64,000 nucleotides of DNA, taken from Ephydatia muelleri. Its lineage: Eukaryota; Porifera; Demospongiae; Spongillida; Spongillidae. The stretch lies in assembly GCA_013339895.1 (NCBI GenBank), contig JABACO010000001.1, positions 33,635,349 to 33,699,348 on the forward strand. The letters are read 5' to 3'. Position 1 is the first letter of the stretch. Every line of letters starts with the position of its first letter. A model generated the notes under the pieces. It was not told where the DNA came from, did no database searches, and saw only the letters and a list, made by a program, of their open reading frames with translations. Of this stretch, positions 1 through 11,961 are shown piece by piece. Both the position numbers and the translations under genes were made by a program.

Positions 1-1225
1 GAAACTCAGCAATCAAAAGCTGATGAAATTCAATGCAAGGAAAGAGGGGTATTGAGTCCAGAGCAGGTTGAAGTTGAGGCAGAATTGGATCGTAGTGTCC
101 TCGAAGAACAGCTTTATTCTCAAGCCTTAGTCATCTGTGGAGGTCTGGTGCTTGCATATTGCATTATGAAGCCAAAGAGGATGATCAAGACTTTAATGTA
201 CATGTAAGTCCTTAATTGTAACAAAGCATAACTTTTAAATATATTTTACTATGAAATAGGATTCAACCTTTGATATGCAAGAAGAAGAGTATGCATTGAG
301 CAAAGACATTGATGTGGCCTTATGGATAGACTACCATACCTTCTATGGCGAGTGCCCATTAAAAGAACTACTTGGAGGAAATTTTGTCATCGTAAATGAG
401 AGGAGTTTGAAAAATTCAGAGGTAAGATCCAATTAATGCGCAATTGGAACAACACACATATCGGTAAAAGGAATTGAATTACTTAAATTGTGGCTCAAAT
501 CTATCAATGTCTACTTGAAGTCTGTCGCTGTCCTTGGAAGTGATGAGTTCATCTGATCTGGATGATGTATGCCAGTGGGTGACTGACAAGAGAAGTTATT
601 TCTGTGGCAAGCAATTTACCGTAGATGGTTTGTTAGATCGTAAAGAACAATGTGCAAGTTTATCATGTCAGATAGTAGAAGAGCAACATATAAACATGAT
701 AAGCTATATTCCAGTTTGCAATATTTGGCAAAAGGAGACATGTGCTTCACTAGGATTGACACTTATCCATGGAAATATTTCACATGTGCAGCAGCCTATA
801 ATAATCATCGTCCTGCAGCAACAACTAGAATTGCAGCTGATGGAAACTGCTTTTTTAGATCTATATCACTTGTTGTAACAGGATCTCAAGACTTTCATCA
901 AGCACTGCGTCTTCTTATAACTACACACATGATCCATAAATCTAAGAATCCTGTGTTGTCCTCCCTTGTATCCTCTGACAAAAGTATGGAACAGTACATG
1001 AAGCGATCTAGGATGCAGAGTCTGGGTGTTTGGGCCACTGCATAAGTGGAGATAATTGCAGCTGCTGCTTTGTTGAATGCAACCATTTATGTATATGCTC
1101 AATGTGATGATTCATACAAGTGGCTAAAACATTCAGCAGATGAAGCTAACTGTGGTTTGCACCAAGATGAATGCATATACATAACAAACCTCAATCAACA
1201 TTTTGAAACAGTTAAACAAATGTAA
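1..1225 (+). pseudogene. Broken Ginger1 C-terminal region with OTU cysteine-protease domain
   Basis: Coding matter runs in pieces: 1-203 (donor GTAAGT at 204), 260-421 (donor GTAAGA), and about 530-1225. The OTU nucleophile motif DGNCFFRS is near 838-862 and the histidine motif NQHFETV is near 1193-1213, so both catalytic landmarks can be read. The frame breaks near 90-135 and near 645-660. An in-frame TAA at 1043-1045 sits in the conserved WAT-x-VEIIAAA stretch between the two catalytic motifs. OTU domains remove ubiquitin-like proteins; inside Ginger1 the role is unknown. Several lesions make this a dead copy. Confidence 0.75.
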
Positions 1226-1545
1226 CGTTTTGTACATGGTGATCTGTCTAATTTACCTGCATTTCAATCACTTCAATGCTGTCAATATTCATTATAAGCT
1301 TTGTATTTCATGTGAAGTTATGAATGTGCTTTTCACTGTTTCTAGCGTTCCGCGCATTTTAATTTTATGCAGCTTTATACATGCAAGTGTAGTCTAAAAT
1401 AGGGCAGCTGTCATGCATGGATTCGGTCTTGCATTTAAAGCTATACCTGCATGTACATGCATGCATTTAAATGTCTTATTTCTATATCCCCATTCAATAA
1501 TTTTTGCACCCCCCTTCATCACAGATCACACGCCTTTGCCGAAAG

Positions 1546-1702
1546 TATAAAATGCCAATCGCGAGCATGCGAGAAACAGTATTTCCTGGCGACATAATTT
1601 CCTTAGGATATACGGTCGCTACGTTAATCGGGAGCGACTTAATTTCCTAAGGAAAAACTGTCGCCGCGACACAATTTCCGGGCGACAGATTTTCCTGTGA
1701 CA
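1546..1702. repeat. Ginger1 right terminal/subterminal inverted-repeat region
   Basis: Short units built on GCGAC..AATTTCC and the palindrome TTCCTAAGGA recur and end at TGTGACA|CCGG. The arrangement matches the ends of the Ginger1 copy at 18.8-23.6 kb, where the palindrome is TTCCCTAGGGAA. The partner end is outside the window. Confidence 0.65.
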
Positions 1703-1706
1703 CCGG

Positions 1707-1974
1707 TAGTGAATCTCAGGGAGACGCTGGGGACACCCGCTTCGAATCCAAAAACAAAACGTTCATTTTTTTACCTCTTAAAATGAAAGTAGGATGCAAC
1801 AACTATTTCACCTCGGTTACGCATGCGCACTAATTATATGAAGCGCCGTATGGGACAAAATTGATCCTTTTCTATCGACGCGATGTTTTTCATTCGGATA
1901 GTCATTTTACCAATCGCAATGACGGGTTTTACCTATCGCAGTGGTGGACCTTGCTTATTGAATTGAAGGTTTCT
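1707..1974. other. No recognisable gene
   Basis: Sequence to the right of the Ginger1 target site. I see no coding signature or repeat here. Confidence 0.5.
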
Positions 1975-2290
1975 ATCATATCGATTGCTTTTTTGTCCAT
2001 CGATCGTTGCACTCACAGAAATTTTCATATCGATCGAACGATTAAAAAACATCGATTAATCGATGTGATGTATCGATCGATCGATACTAAGGGTCCATCG
2101 ATCGATACGAAGGGTCCATCGATCGATACGAAGGGTCCATCGATCGATACGAAGGGTCCATCGATCGATGCGAAGGGTCCATCGATCGATCGATACGAAG
2201 GGTCCATCGCGATCGATACGAAGGGTCCATCGATCGATACGAAGGGTCGGTCCATCGTGATCGATACGAAGGGTTCATCCAGAGATAATA
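1975..2290. repeat. 21-bp tandem repeat rich in ATCGATCGAT
   Basis: About eight imperfect copies of GGGTCCATCGATCGATACGAA run from about 2085 to 2275, preceded by looser ATCGAT-rich sequence. The unit holds a self-complementary ATCGATCGAT core. Because the unit is a multiple of three, both strands give long artefactual reading frames (SIDTKGP repeats); these are not genes. Confidence 0.9.
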
Positions 2291-3059
2291 TATAGAGGGA
2301 TTGGAAACAGGACCAATCAACACTAATTAACGCGGCCGATCCTGAGCACGAAGCCATACATATGACAGTCGCTTAGCCAGATAGAGAAGATACATGAATA
2401 GAGGAGATACTTAAACTACACAACAAAACATAACATGATTATGACAGTTGCTTTCTGAGGCCCTTAGACTTCTGCAAAGTCCATAACGGATAAAGCAAAA
2501 ATTAACGAACAGAACAAATCAATAGCGGTAGGACCCTTCTACATGGGTACCTATTTTGAACCGATTTGGACACTCCTACCTGAAGGTGTGGCCGTTTTGA
2601 ACCGCCCTTAATGCTAGCACCTGTATCCAGCTCCAAATACGTTATCTTGATAAGGGCCTGCACCTTTCATGTCAACATATTGTTAATGTCATATGATGCG
2701 CAATTGACATTCATTATCATCCCAATTGTGTCCTATTAGTATCATCACTTGTGAAAAAAATGTATTCTTTTACAAATTATTTTCGGTAACTCGCAGCCAA
2801 TTACACAAATTAACTGCAATATCACGGCCTATTCCTTTCACAAGCATTTGTATTCTCAAGAACTCAGACACTATAACAGGCAAGTTTGAAACTCACTGCC
2901 AAATTTCTTTGCTATTATGACTTTCTGAACAAGAGATATGCTGAGCACACATTTCAATGCTGGGGAGGACGGGGAGGTGTAGTCATGGGGAATGTGGCAA
3001 GATATGTGACTGCCAGGTGGGGTGTTATGTATAAAGGGTTCCATTTCATCTAAATTGTT
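2291..3059. other. Intergenic, nothing recognised
   Basis: AT-rich unique-looking sequence with no frame that resembles a known family. A stretch near 2530-2620 contains two loosely similar TTTTGAACCG segments but no clear repeat structure. Confidence 0.5.
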
Positions 3060-3260
3060 GTGTTCTCTCTAGGAGTGTTGATGACCATGTATGGGTTGTA
3101 TGGTGAAAAGGAGGTCCAAAGTTTTACTTGGCGAGAAGCCACCAGTGTATGAGAAGGTAGAAACTGATCAGATACAGATTGCTGTGACATTGCATAAAAC
3201 AAAGAAGCAGCGGAAATATATGATTACATATAGAATAATTTACGACGTGAATTAAATCAA
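3060..3260 (+). pseudogene. Decayed last-exon fragment of the receptor-like family found at 42-45 kb
   Basis: The + strand encodes MVKRRSKVLLGEKPPVYEKV followed by ETDQIQIAV. This parallels the cytoplasmic tail of the minus-strand gene at 42093-45285 (MVKRRSKG..NPPIYETVGLDQMQIAV). Just upstream, GVLMTMYG matches the membrane-segment end GVLVAIC of that gene, but in another frame, so at least one indel separates the transmembrane part from the tail. No signal peptide or ectodomain was seen nearby. It is either a relic or part of a poorly resolved paralog. Confidence 0.6.
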
Positions 3261-3830
3261 TTTTAAATGGCACTCCGGTATAATATAGATGTTCGGTAAA
3301 TTTGTAATCGTACATGTACATGTACGAGTATTGGTCAATTGTGTTGATGTTTTATTATATGTATATTAATTTTTACTTAAACGAACTTTGCACACAATGA
3401 TATGCCATGAGTTTCCGCTTTATCTACCACACAATTATATCACTCAAGTGGATGGATTACATCACTGCTACGTCATTGACACAGTGGTCTAATAATGATT
3501 ATAATTTATATGTGAGAAGAGGTATACACTTTCAGGGTCCCCATCACCTTCAAACAGGAAGGGTACCTCTTTACCAGCTAAATCTCCATGCAAATTAATA
3601 TTATTAACTTAGCATGGGAATCGAGCATAGGGAAACTTGAGGTGTGTAAATAGTCCTCTGACCATCAAGACTAGCATTGGAGAGGCGAGAGGGTCCCGGA
3701 TGTCACCATGCTTGTTCACTGCTTCTCATATTCAGCCAGGTGGTGGTTGATGTCACCAATGTTAACAAACCCAATAAGAGCACCTATTCAAAATTACGTA
3801 TGTTTGCTAACAATGGGCACATTTAGCTGA
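3261..3830. other. Intergenic, nothing recognised
   Basis: No supported coding region, RNA gene or repeat in this stretch. Confidence 0.45.
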
Positions 3831-3835
3831 GCCTA

Positions 3836-4740
3836 CCTGTGTGCTAAGGTCCTGCCATATGTGCATCTCATCACAAATGAGAATGACACATTTGTCTCTT
3901 TCCACACAAGATTCTACTTTTGAATCAATTCCAAGTTGTTAGTCCACTTAGTCAGAAAATCCTACAGTAGCTTTGATGTGGTAAGCATAGTCTTGAAGTG
4001 TTCTTTGCAATGGAAGGCTTATGGTTCCGGTTTCTCGCACCATCTCATAAGCTGAACTGGAAAGATGGCGCAGATAGACACCACCACACCATAACAGGGT
4101 CCCATCGCATCTGTTTGGAATCCTTGACTGAAGCTGCTTGCATTTGAGCTTCCCAAAATTTTCGCCCAAAAGGTCCCAGGTGGATGATTTGTGCAGATTA
4201 CATCAACATTGTCTTTCATGATTTGTACAAGGTCATCATGTAAACTGCTTGACACCATAATTCCACTTTTGTCAATCACTGTGTCAAGTATCTTCTTAAG
4301 ATTGGTGACTTGACGCTGATAAGCTTTTTGTAGTGCATGTACATGGTGATAACGAGTGCACTTCTGAGGAGAACTTAAGTATGAGAATGCTGCATGACTA
4401 TGGGGATCAGTGCAGCTGGTATCAGATGTATGCTTCTCATGGCGGCTAACTAAGGCTCTTAGATTGCATCTGTATGCCTTACACCTGCTGCAGCAATTAT
4501 GACCATCCTCTCCTGGTGCTAATAGGATCTCACTCTGCATGGCGAATTGTAGAGTGTAAGGAGTCGAAGTAAGCCACACATTCAGTGCCTGTAGGTTTTC
4601 ATAATACAACAGTGAGATCATTTCACCATATATTTTCCACTGGAGCACTTACCTGAGGCATTCATTATCTTCCCATTCTTGGTTGAAATATAGACAATGA
4701 ACTTCTCCCCCTACACAGATGACAAGAATGCACAAAGTGC
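3836..4740 (-). pseudogene. P/THAP9-like transposase relic (central part)
   Basis: Read on the minus strand, this region holds a cysteine- and histidine-bearing segment, then FWEAQMQAASVKDSKQMRW, then YLRHLSSSAYEMVRETG with LPLQRTLQDY, then VERDKCVILICDEMHI. The order and motifs match a transposase family common in sponges and corals that I place tentatively near P elements/THAP9 (the DEMH stretch would hold the first acidic catalytic residue). The pieces are in different frames (shifts near 4085 and 4165). GFSD is followed by two in-frame TAA codons in the conserved EVDQQL stretch near 3940-3955. It is certainly inactive. The gene continues beyond CACTA-1, at 11962 onward. Confidence 0.6.
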
Positions 4741-4743
4741 AGA
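4741..4743. repeat. Target-site duplication AGA (left) of CACTA-1
   Basis: AGA directly precedes CACTGCG at 4744 and is repeated at 11962-11964 directly after the other end. Three-base duplications are the rule for CACTA elements. Confidence 0.8.
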
Positions 4744-5098
4744 CACTGCGTAAAAAAATGTGTTTGCGCATGTAGTAAACACTACGTAAACATGATGTAA
4801 AGGTCACGTTTACGTATATTTACTTGTATTTACGACGACGCAAACCTGATGTTTACATGACGGTGTAAAGATGGTAAAGGCTTGTTTTACTCATGTTTGC
4901 GCATCGCAAAGATGATGTTAAATGTAACATTTGCAATAGCTTTACACAAGGTATACAAAGGTGTTCTATAAATACACAACATTATGACGTCTATTTTACA
5001 CCAGGCCTACAGTTTAATAATAACTTTGTTCAGTAAAAAAATTATTAATATCAATACATATACATACATTACATGTACAACGGTCACGATAACTAAAA

Positions 5099-6328
5099 TT
5101 AACAGTCAGACACTTTTGCCCATGCAGGGCAGGATGGTGGAGGTTTCGCTATAGTTCCGCTCGGCGAGGATGGTTCAGCTCCCCACGGCACCCGATTGCG
5201 GCACATTTCAGCTGCTCTTGGTGTTCTTTTTCTAGCTGTTTTGCGATCGAGGGATTGGAACATTTCGTTCACGCTTTGATTTCTCCACGGGAGAGTGTGG
5301 ATGAGGAGCACCTTTAATCGTTCCCCCATGTGCTCATCCTCACCCGATTCCTCGGCGCTTTCTTCAGAAGACATGTACTTTCTGCTCCTGCGTTAAAGTA
5401 GTTGAACCCGACAAAGCGACTTTACGATTCTGAAGTTTCTGCATGCCAAATGATTATTGATTAATGATAAAATACGCATCGCGATAAATTCTGCATAGTC
5501 ATAAACGTACGTGGTGCTTTCGCTGAAGTCTTCGTTGTTTTATTCTCGCGTCTGGAAGTTTGTTGTTTGTTTGCAGACGCGAGCGCCGCTTCAGAGTTGT
5601 GAAGTATTTCTTGGTGGCTTCTATAAAACATTGTTTGAATATATAAACGTATACTCTCTTGCATGGATAGCGACTTACTTTGGACAACGGAAGCAGGATA
5701 CTTCTCGTTGACACAGGCTGTTGTGATCTCCGATGTCACCCGCATATTTTCAGGCGAAGAAAAACTGAGCAATACATGCAAGGTTATGTAAATACATAAT
5801 TTTGCGTGAATTTTCAAATGCAAATTGCTTACCCTGAACTTGTGTCCCATTGCATAGGTGCATCCAGTCTTTCTCGAAGATGCCTCACAACACTGTGAAT
5901 AGATGTCTATATAGAAAGCACGTTATGAAATTACATGCGTGATGAATGGTTCAATTTCTATAGTGCAATATACTTTACCAACAGTTCTTTTGGTGCTTTC
6001 TTAGAAACTGCGCATTGTTGGATGGAAGAGACAGCTGGTTGCGTAGACTTGGCCTGTAAGTCCGCCACTTGTTCTTGGAGCGATTTAATCGCCTCAAGTA
6101 TCTGGACGTTAACATTACCGGTACTGCCGGCGGCACTTTCCTGTCGTCGGGAATCTAAAACAAATGGTTCTCATATGCATGAAATGAATTTGAATGATTA
6201 TTTTATTTTTTACCTGCAGGCCGCAACAAAGATCTTGACGACGACAGAAAAGGTGACGAAGCCCTACGCTCGCCGTCATCACCCGTTCCGAGTGATCGAA
6301 CAGGAGTACGAGCTGATGCCGTGAACAT
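5099..6328 (-). CDS. CACTA-1 accessory protein ('LPWRS' family), multi-exon
   Basis: Several minus-strand exons line up one for one with the plus-strand gene at 32399-33583 in CACTA-2. They are: a start exon from 6328 (MFTASARTPV...), a coiled-coil-like exon near 6050-6115 (QILEAIKSLQEQVADLQ), a VTSEITTACVNEKYPASVVQ exon near 5700-5750, a lysine/arginine-rich exon near 5505-5620 ending in RKHH, and a last exon (5099-5390) with LPWRNQSVNEMFQSLDRK and a final PAWA. No stop was seen in the recognised exons. It has no database name I know. Its constant position beside the transposase suggests a second transposition protein comparable in role to plant TNP1/TNPA. That role is inference. Confidence 0.6.
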
Positions 6329-6571
6329 ACTGACTGACTCACTGAAAAATGAATGCAACAGATAGTAGTGAATGAGCTGCTGTCAACAGCTGCATTTTGT
6401 GACGCGCGCTTTTTTGCGCATGCAGAAGAGAAAAATGATTGGTCTGATTTTACCGCCTTGTGTATTTTTTATGTATCCGTTAATGTGAAGTATGGAATGA
6501 AATTGATTGGTCTGAATTTTCTGACGTGTTTAGATGTACGTATTTTTGAAATATCTTCGCGTCTGTGTAGA
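6329..6571. promoter_or_regulatory. Shared divergent promoter region of CACTA-1
   Basis: About 240 bp separate the start codons of the two divergent genes of this element. In CACTA-2 the equivalent gap is 161 bp. No TATA box or factor site could be assigned with confidence; the call rests on gene arrangement only. Confidence 0.45.
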
Positions 6572-9558
6572 ATGGATCGGAAGCATTTGTATCGATATTG
6601 CGAACACTGAGGAATTTGTATCAGCACGTACATTTTTAAGGCACAAGGAAGCATACTACGATGATCACACGCGGATTTGGAGTAAAGATAGTCAATCTGC
6701 TCTCTTTACATCTGAGGATGACGGGGATGATGGTGGTGCAATTCAAATAAATTCAGGTCAGGGATACATTATGCATGTAGTAAGTCTTGTCGTATTAGCA
6801 ATCAGTGCATTGTCATTGATAAGCCTCTATTATTTTTGCATATAGGCAGTGATAATTCGGAAGGTTTAAGTGATGATGAGATGGATAACTCCACTACTGA
6901 GCTTCAAGTTACGGAGGACTGCCTGGGAAGATGAAGTGGATGATGGTGAGGTGTGGGAAGGTGTGAATGCTTCTGAAATTGAAGGTGACATGGAAAAATC
7001 AACTAATTCCTCGCACGAGCATCTCGTGCATCTAGAAAGTGATGTTTGTAGTGACGACTCTTCAAGAGTTGTAGCTTTCTTTTCAGTACTTTTATCCAAG
7101 TGGTCATCAAAATACAACATCTCAATAGCTGCAGTATCAGCTTTAATTCGCATTATCAGCTGTGTTTTTATCATTGTAGGTAGGTTTTCATCTTTTGTTG
7201 CCCAGATGTCAACCATTTTTCCAATCTCAATTATGGGCTCTCAATGTTAACAGAAATGACTTTAGGCGTTTTGTTTCTTGCCCGAAATGCCATACTCTTT
7301 ATGATTTTGAGAAGTGCTTTGTTGATAAAGGTAAAACAATCCCCAAAGTGTGCTCATTTTCCAAGTTCCCCAACCACCCTCATCGTTCTCGAAGGCAGCA
7401 TTGCGGTTCACAACTTTTGAGAGCTGCAGTCACTAAAGATGGGGAACACAAGTTCTATCCTTTAAAGGTGTACTGTTATAAACCTCTTATAGAATCATTG
7501 CAAACTTTGCTTAGTAAACCTGGTGTTTTGAACTCATGTGAACATTGGCGTGAACGGAAGATACCCAAAGATACTCCTTTGTGATCTCTATGATGGTAAG
7601 ATTTGGGAGGAGTTCCAGTATGTCAATGGGTCAGCATTCCTTGCTGCCCCTCATAACTTAGGCCTAATGATGAACGTTGACTGGTAGCCCATTCAAGCAC
7701 ACACCATACAGTGTTGGAGCTGTGTATTTGTCTGTTATGAATCTTCCTCGCTCAAAAAGATTTGTAAAAGAAAACATGATTCTTGTTGGGTTAATTCCAG
7801 GTCCAAATGAGCCTTCGCTTAATATCAATTCTTACCTGGAGCCCTTAGTAGAGGAATCGAAGGTTCTGTGGAGCGAGGGCATGGTCATCAATATGCCAGA
7901 CAACCCAGGCCAGCAAGTGCATTTGAAAGCAGGACTGCTTTGTGTAGCTTGTGATATTCCTGCAGCAAGGAAAGTATGTGGGTTTTTAGGCCACATGGCT
8001 AAATTGGGATGTTCAAAGTGCACTAAAGAGTTTCACATCAACCTTGAAACTGGTCATGCTTGTTTTGGTTGTTTCAATGATGGCGAAGATGAATCACCCT
8101 TACGAAATGAATCTGACCACCGTGAACAAGCAGATTTGGCCTCCATGCAAACAACTCAAGCTGCAAAAGATCGTATAGAATCACAATACGGTTCACGCTT
8201 TACTGCTTTAATGCTTTTAGAATATTTTGATTGTGTTCGTTTTCATATAGTTGACCCCATGCACAACCTATTCCTTGGAACAGCAAAGCACATCATGAAG
8301 AACATATGGCTAGATGATATGGAACCTATTATACCTAAAAGGTTTCATGTGATGATGCAAGAAAAAGTTGATAGGTGTGAAAGTCCTTCTTCAATGGGTA
8401 GAATCCCACATAAAATTGCATCTTCATTCAGTTCTTTTACAGCAGACCAATGGAAAACATGGACAATGGTTTTTTCTATGTATGCCCTTCATGGCGTCCT
8501 AGAGCAGGAGCATCTTGAGTGCTGGTACCTATTTGTACAAGCATGCAACATCCTAGTTTCCCCTATGCTGAATATTAATGATGCTATGGAGGGACACAAG
8601 TTACTATTGCAGTTCTGCAAGCAGTTTCAGCAGCTGTATGGTAGGGATAAGGTTACGCCTAACATGCACATGCATATCTTGAACTGCATTTTGGACTATG
8701 GGCCAGTCTATGCATTCTGGTTATTTTCATTCGAAAGGTACAATGGTATTTTGGGTAGCTATAGAACTAACAACAGGTCTATTGAAGTACAGTTAATGAG
8801 GCATTTTGTTCAAGAAATGGAAATAAGCAAGTTACATATAAGAGATGAAAACTACACTGCCCATTCAATTGTACAGGAGTTAGACCAAACAGCTGCAGTT
8901 GTTGGAACTCTCAATGACATGCTTGCTCTAAATTCTACGTCACATCTGGAAATTCAGACTGCATCAAGGTTGCCTGCATGCGAGGTAAATAGAATGATTT
9001 GGCATTGTCTTGAACCATTTGACCTTATAGGCGTTAGTAATGAAATTTTTCTTGATGAATCTTCCATTGCCTACTTAATGGAATCATACAAAGTTTTATA
9101 CAATCAAGCAGCAAACTATCAGCAAATATCATTTTATGCCAAGAAACATTCTAAAATGAAGTTCGGTAACAATGTGCACAGTTCACAACAAAGCCAATCC
9201 AAAAGATCATCTTTCATATTGGCAGCATGGTGTGGTAGAGATGGAAAAGTAGACATCAACACCGTTGACCTTCGGCCTGGACGTGTTCTATATTACATCA
9301 AACATTGCTTGACCATAGGACAGAATGTAGTACCACATGTATTTGCTTTTTGTGCAATGGTATCAACATCATTCTTTGCAGCAGAATGTAGTTACTACCA
9401 GAATGGAAACCTGGTGTGCAAACTTGTTCGAACCGTTTGGGCCAGCAAGTTTTCTTCCTGTGCAAAGGATACAATCCCAATTTGTGGCAGCATTCAACAG
9501 CATGAATGATGAAGATACACTTTATGTGTGTCCTATACCACAGAAAACATTTATATGA
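6572..9558 (+). pseudogene. TNP2-like CACTA transposase, frameshifted
   Basis: Starts with MDRKHLYRYCEH, equivalent to the zinc-finger start of the intact CACTA-2 transposase, then breaks by a one-base loss near 6610. A second exon from about 6852 carries an acidic stretch, then a CPKC zinc-binding segment (frame change near 7230), PHRSRR, then the TNP2 core (LVGLIPGPNEPSLNINSYLEP, CGCSKCTK-like cysteines, DPMHNLFLGTAKHI, SFERYNGILG). Further shifts lie near 7575, 7685 and 9350. The longest open piece is 7677-9509. The C-terminus FGPASFLPVQRI is in another frame and ends at 9558. Family: transposase cutting at CACTA termini. This copy cannot make the full protein. Confidence 0.88.
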
Positions 9559-9715
9559 ATACATATTAACAGTATTACATCCCAAATTACATCACAAGAT
9601 TAACAGTTTGTACTCCTACAGTGTAATTGGCATTATTATTCATTAAACATGTACGCAAAACTGATGGCATACACATGCAGCGCACACCACAAAAAGCAGC
9701 ACAGAATAAGTTGTG

Positions 9716-11126
9716 CCTACACACCACACACACACAAGGCACTCACACCATGTACACACAAGGCACACACACCACGTACACACAAGGCACACACACCACG
9801 TACACTCAAGGCACACACACCACGTACACACAAGGCACACACACCACGTACACACAAGGCACACACACCACGTACACTCAAGGCACACACACCACGTACA
9901 CACAAGGCATACACACCATGTACACACAAGGCACTTACACCATGTACACACAAGGCACACACACACCACATACACACAAGGCATACACACCATGTACACA
10001 CACGGCACTCACACCACATACACACAAGCTACACACAAAGCACTCACACCATGTACACACAAGGCACTCACACCATGTACACACAAGGCACACACACCAC
10101 GTACACACAATGCACACACACAAGGCACACACCACGTACACACAAGGCAACACCACGGCACTCACACCATGTACACACACCATGTACACACAAGGCACAC
10201 ACACCACATACACACAAAGCACTCACACCATGTACACACAAGGCACACACACACGTACACACAAGGCACACACACCTGTACACACAAGGCACACACACCA
10301 CGTACACACAAGGCATACACACCATGTACATACACCACGTACACACAAGGCATGCACACCACGTACACACAAGCTACACACACCATGTACACACAAAGCA
10401 CTCACACCATGTACACACTAGGCACTCACACCATGTACACACAAGGCACACACACTGCGTACACACAAGGCACACACACCTGTACACACAAGGTACACAC
10501 ACCACGTACACACAAGGCATACACACCATGTACACACAAGGCACACACACCACGTACACACAAGGCATACACACCATGTACATACACCACATACACACAA
10601 GGCATGCACACCACGTACACACAAGGCACACACACCACGTACACACAAGCTACACACACCATGTACACACAAGGCACACACACCACGTACACACAAGGCA
10701 CACACACCACGTACACTCAAGGCACACACACCATGTACACACAAGGCACACACACCACCTACACACAAGGCACACACCATGTACACACAAGGCACTCACA
10801 CCATGTACACACAAGGCACTCACACCATGTACACACAAGGCACACACACCACGTACACTCAAGGCACACACACCACGTACACACAAGGCATACACACCAT
10901 GTACACACACGGCACACACACCATGTACACACAAGGCACTCACACCATGTACACAAAGCACACACACCATGAACACACACTGCACACACACCACATACAC
11001 ACAAGGCACATACACCACGTACACACAAGGCACATACACCATGTACACAGGAGGGGTGGTGTGCAAAGCCTTGGTAGAACACAGGAGGGTGCACACACAC
11101 ACCACAAGCAAGTGCACACAACATTT

Positions 11127-11159
<33 letters not shown>

Positions 11160-11165
11160 AAAACA
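9716..11165. repeat. 24-bp minisatellite of CACCA(C/T)GTACACACAAGGCA type and (CA)n tract
   Basis: Some fifty imperfect 24-bp units containing TACACACAAGGCA run from 9716 to about 11055, followed by a simple (CA)n run at 11125-11158. The unit is a multiple of three, so all three frames of both strands stay open for hundreds of codons (THTTYTQG, HTPRTHKA, VCLVCTWC patterns). None of these should be read as proteins. It lies between the CACTA-1 transposase and the right terminus. Confidence 0.95.
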
Positions 11166-11169
11166 CACA

Positions 11170-11679
11170 CCACTGACAAGGCTATGCACCATTAGGCCCA
11201 GACATATCCAGTGCATAAAAATAGACCTAGAAATAGGCAATACATCCGCTCCTAAAAGACACCATAACGGTCAAATTATTCAAAACAACCCTGGCGGTGG
11301 AATAATTATTACAATTAACGCTCAAAGAGTTAACACGCGCACTGTTATTTACTTAGTCGCCGTCCCTACTAACCTGGCGCATTCGGAACCATATGATAAT
11401 TACAGTTGGGCGTAGCCCGACCTTCGTGTCTTGGCTGAAGGTCGCGGGCGGCCGGTATGACTAGACTTTTCGCTTAACTTAATTCAAATTTGACTCTGCT
11501 TGCCTCAAAGAGCGCGAGTACGTAGTGTAGAATCGCGAGTGCGAGCCATGAAGTCTCGAGCGGCGAGTAGGGTCGAATCGAGTTGAATCGAGTGCAAGTC
11601 GAGTCGGACACGAGTGTGAGTCAAGCGAAGTGCGAGAGTGAACTTGGCCGGGGCCTGTAATACATGATTTAAATTTGGT
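11170..11679. other. CACTA-1 interior, non-coding
   Basis: No gene seen. 11510-11640 holds loose GCGAGTGCGAGTC-like repeats on a GC-richer background. Confidence 0.5.
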
Positions 11680-11961
11680 CCTATATTTACTTACCCTGTA
11701 AAGTCAATGGCAAATCTATCGCTAGCAAACGTATTGCAAAGACGTAGGTAAATATAAAACGGTATTTACACCTGTAGCAAATAAGTTGTAAATATGTAGG
11801 TAATTATGTAAGTACCTTTACGTACGTGGTAAATGTAACATTAGCGTAAAGACATTACATGTGTACATATGCGTAAATATGTGTGCAAATTTAATGTTTC
11901 ATGTTTGCGACAAGTTTACGCATCGTGTTCAGACGTAGTAAACCCAACTTTTTGTCCAGTG

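Larger units (their letters stand above)
1..1702 (+). mobile_element. Ginger1-type DNA transposon, 3' part (OTU-tailed)
   Basis: The window opens inside this element. It has an OTU-protease coding region (to 1225), a non-coding tail, and an end reading TGTGACA at 1696-1702 followed by CCGG at 1703-1706. The last 60 bases align almost base for base with the right end of the complete Ginger1 element at 18849-23590, including a TTCC..GGA palindrome. Ginger1 elements are known to duplicate CCGG or CCGT and to carry OTU or Ulp1 protease domains after a gypsy-like integrase. The integrase part lies outside the window, so the assignment rests on the terminus, the CCGG and the OTU domain. Confidence 0.72.
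4744..11961. mobile_element. CACTA (EnSpm-like) DNA transposon, copy 1
   Basis: The left end reads CACTGCGTAAAAAAATGTG and the right end, inverted, reads CACTGGACAAAAAGTTGGG. Both are followed by dense GTAAA/TTTAC-type subterminal motifs (4744-4960 and 11680-11961), as expected for transposase-binding arrays of CACTA elements. It is flanked by AGA duplications. It carries two divergent genes: a small 'LPWRS' protein to the left on the minus strand and a TNP2-like transposase to the right on the plus strand. A large 24-bp repeat array lies between the transposase and the right end. It sits inside the P-like transposase relic. The transposase is frameshifted, so the copy is non-autonomous. Confidence 0.88.

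Noticed and set aside
1861..2357. SIDTKGP-repeat frames on both strands
   Set aside because: Product of the 21-bp ATCGAT repeat.
9627..11415. Long reading frames of 264, 588 and 419 codons and several antisense cysteine-rich frames
   Set aside because: They are translations of a 24-bp repeat and (CA)n; all frames are open and none has a domain.
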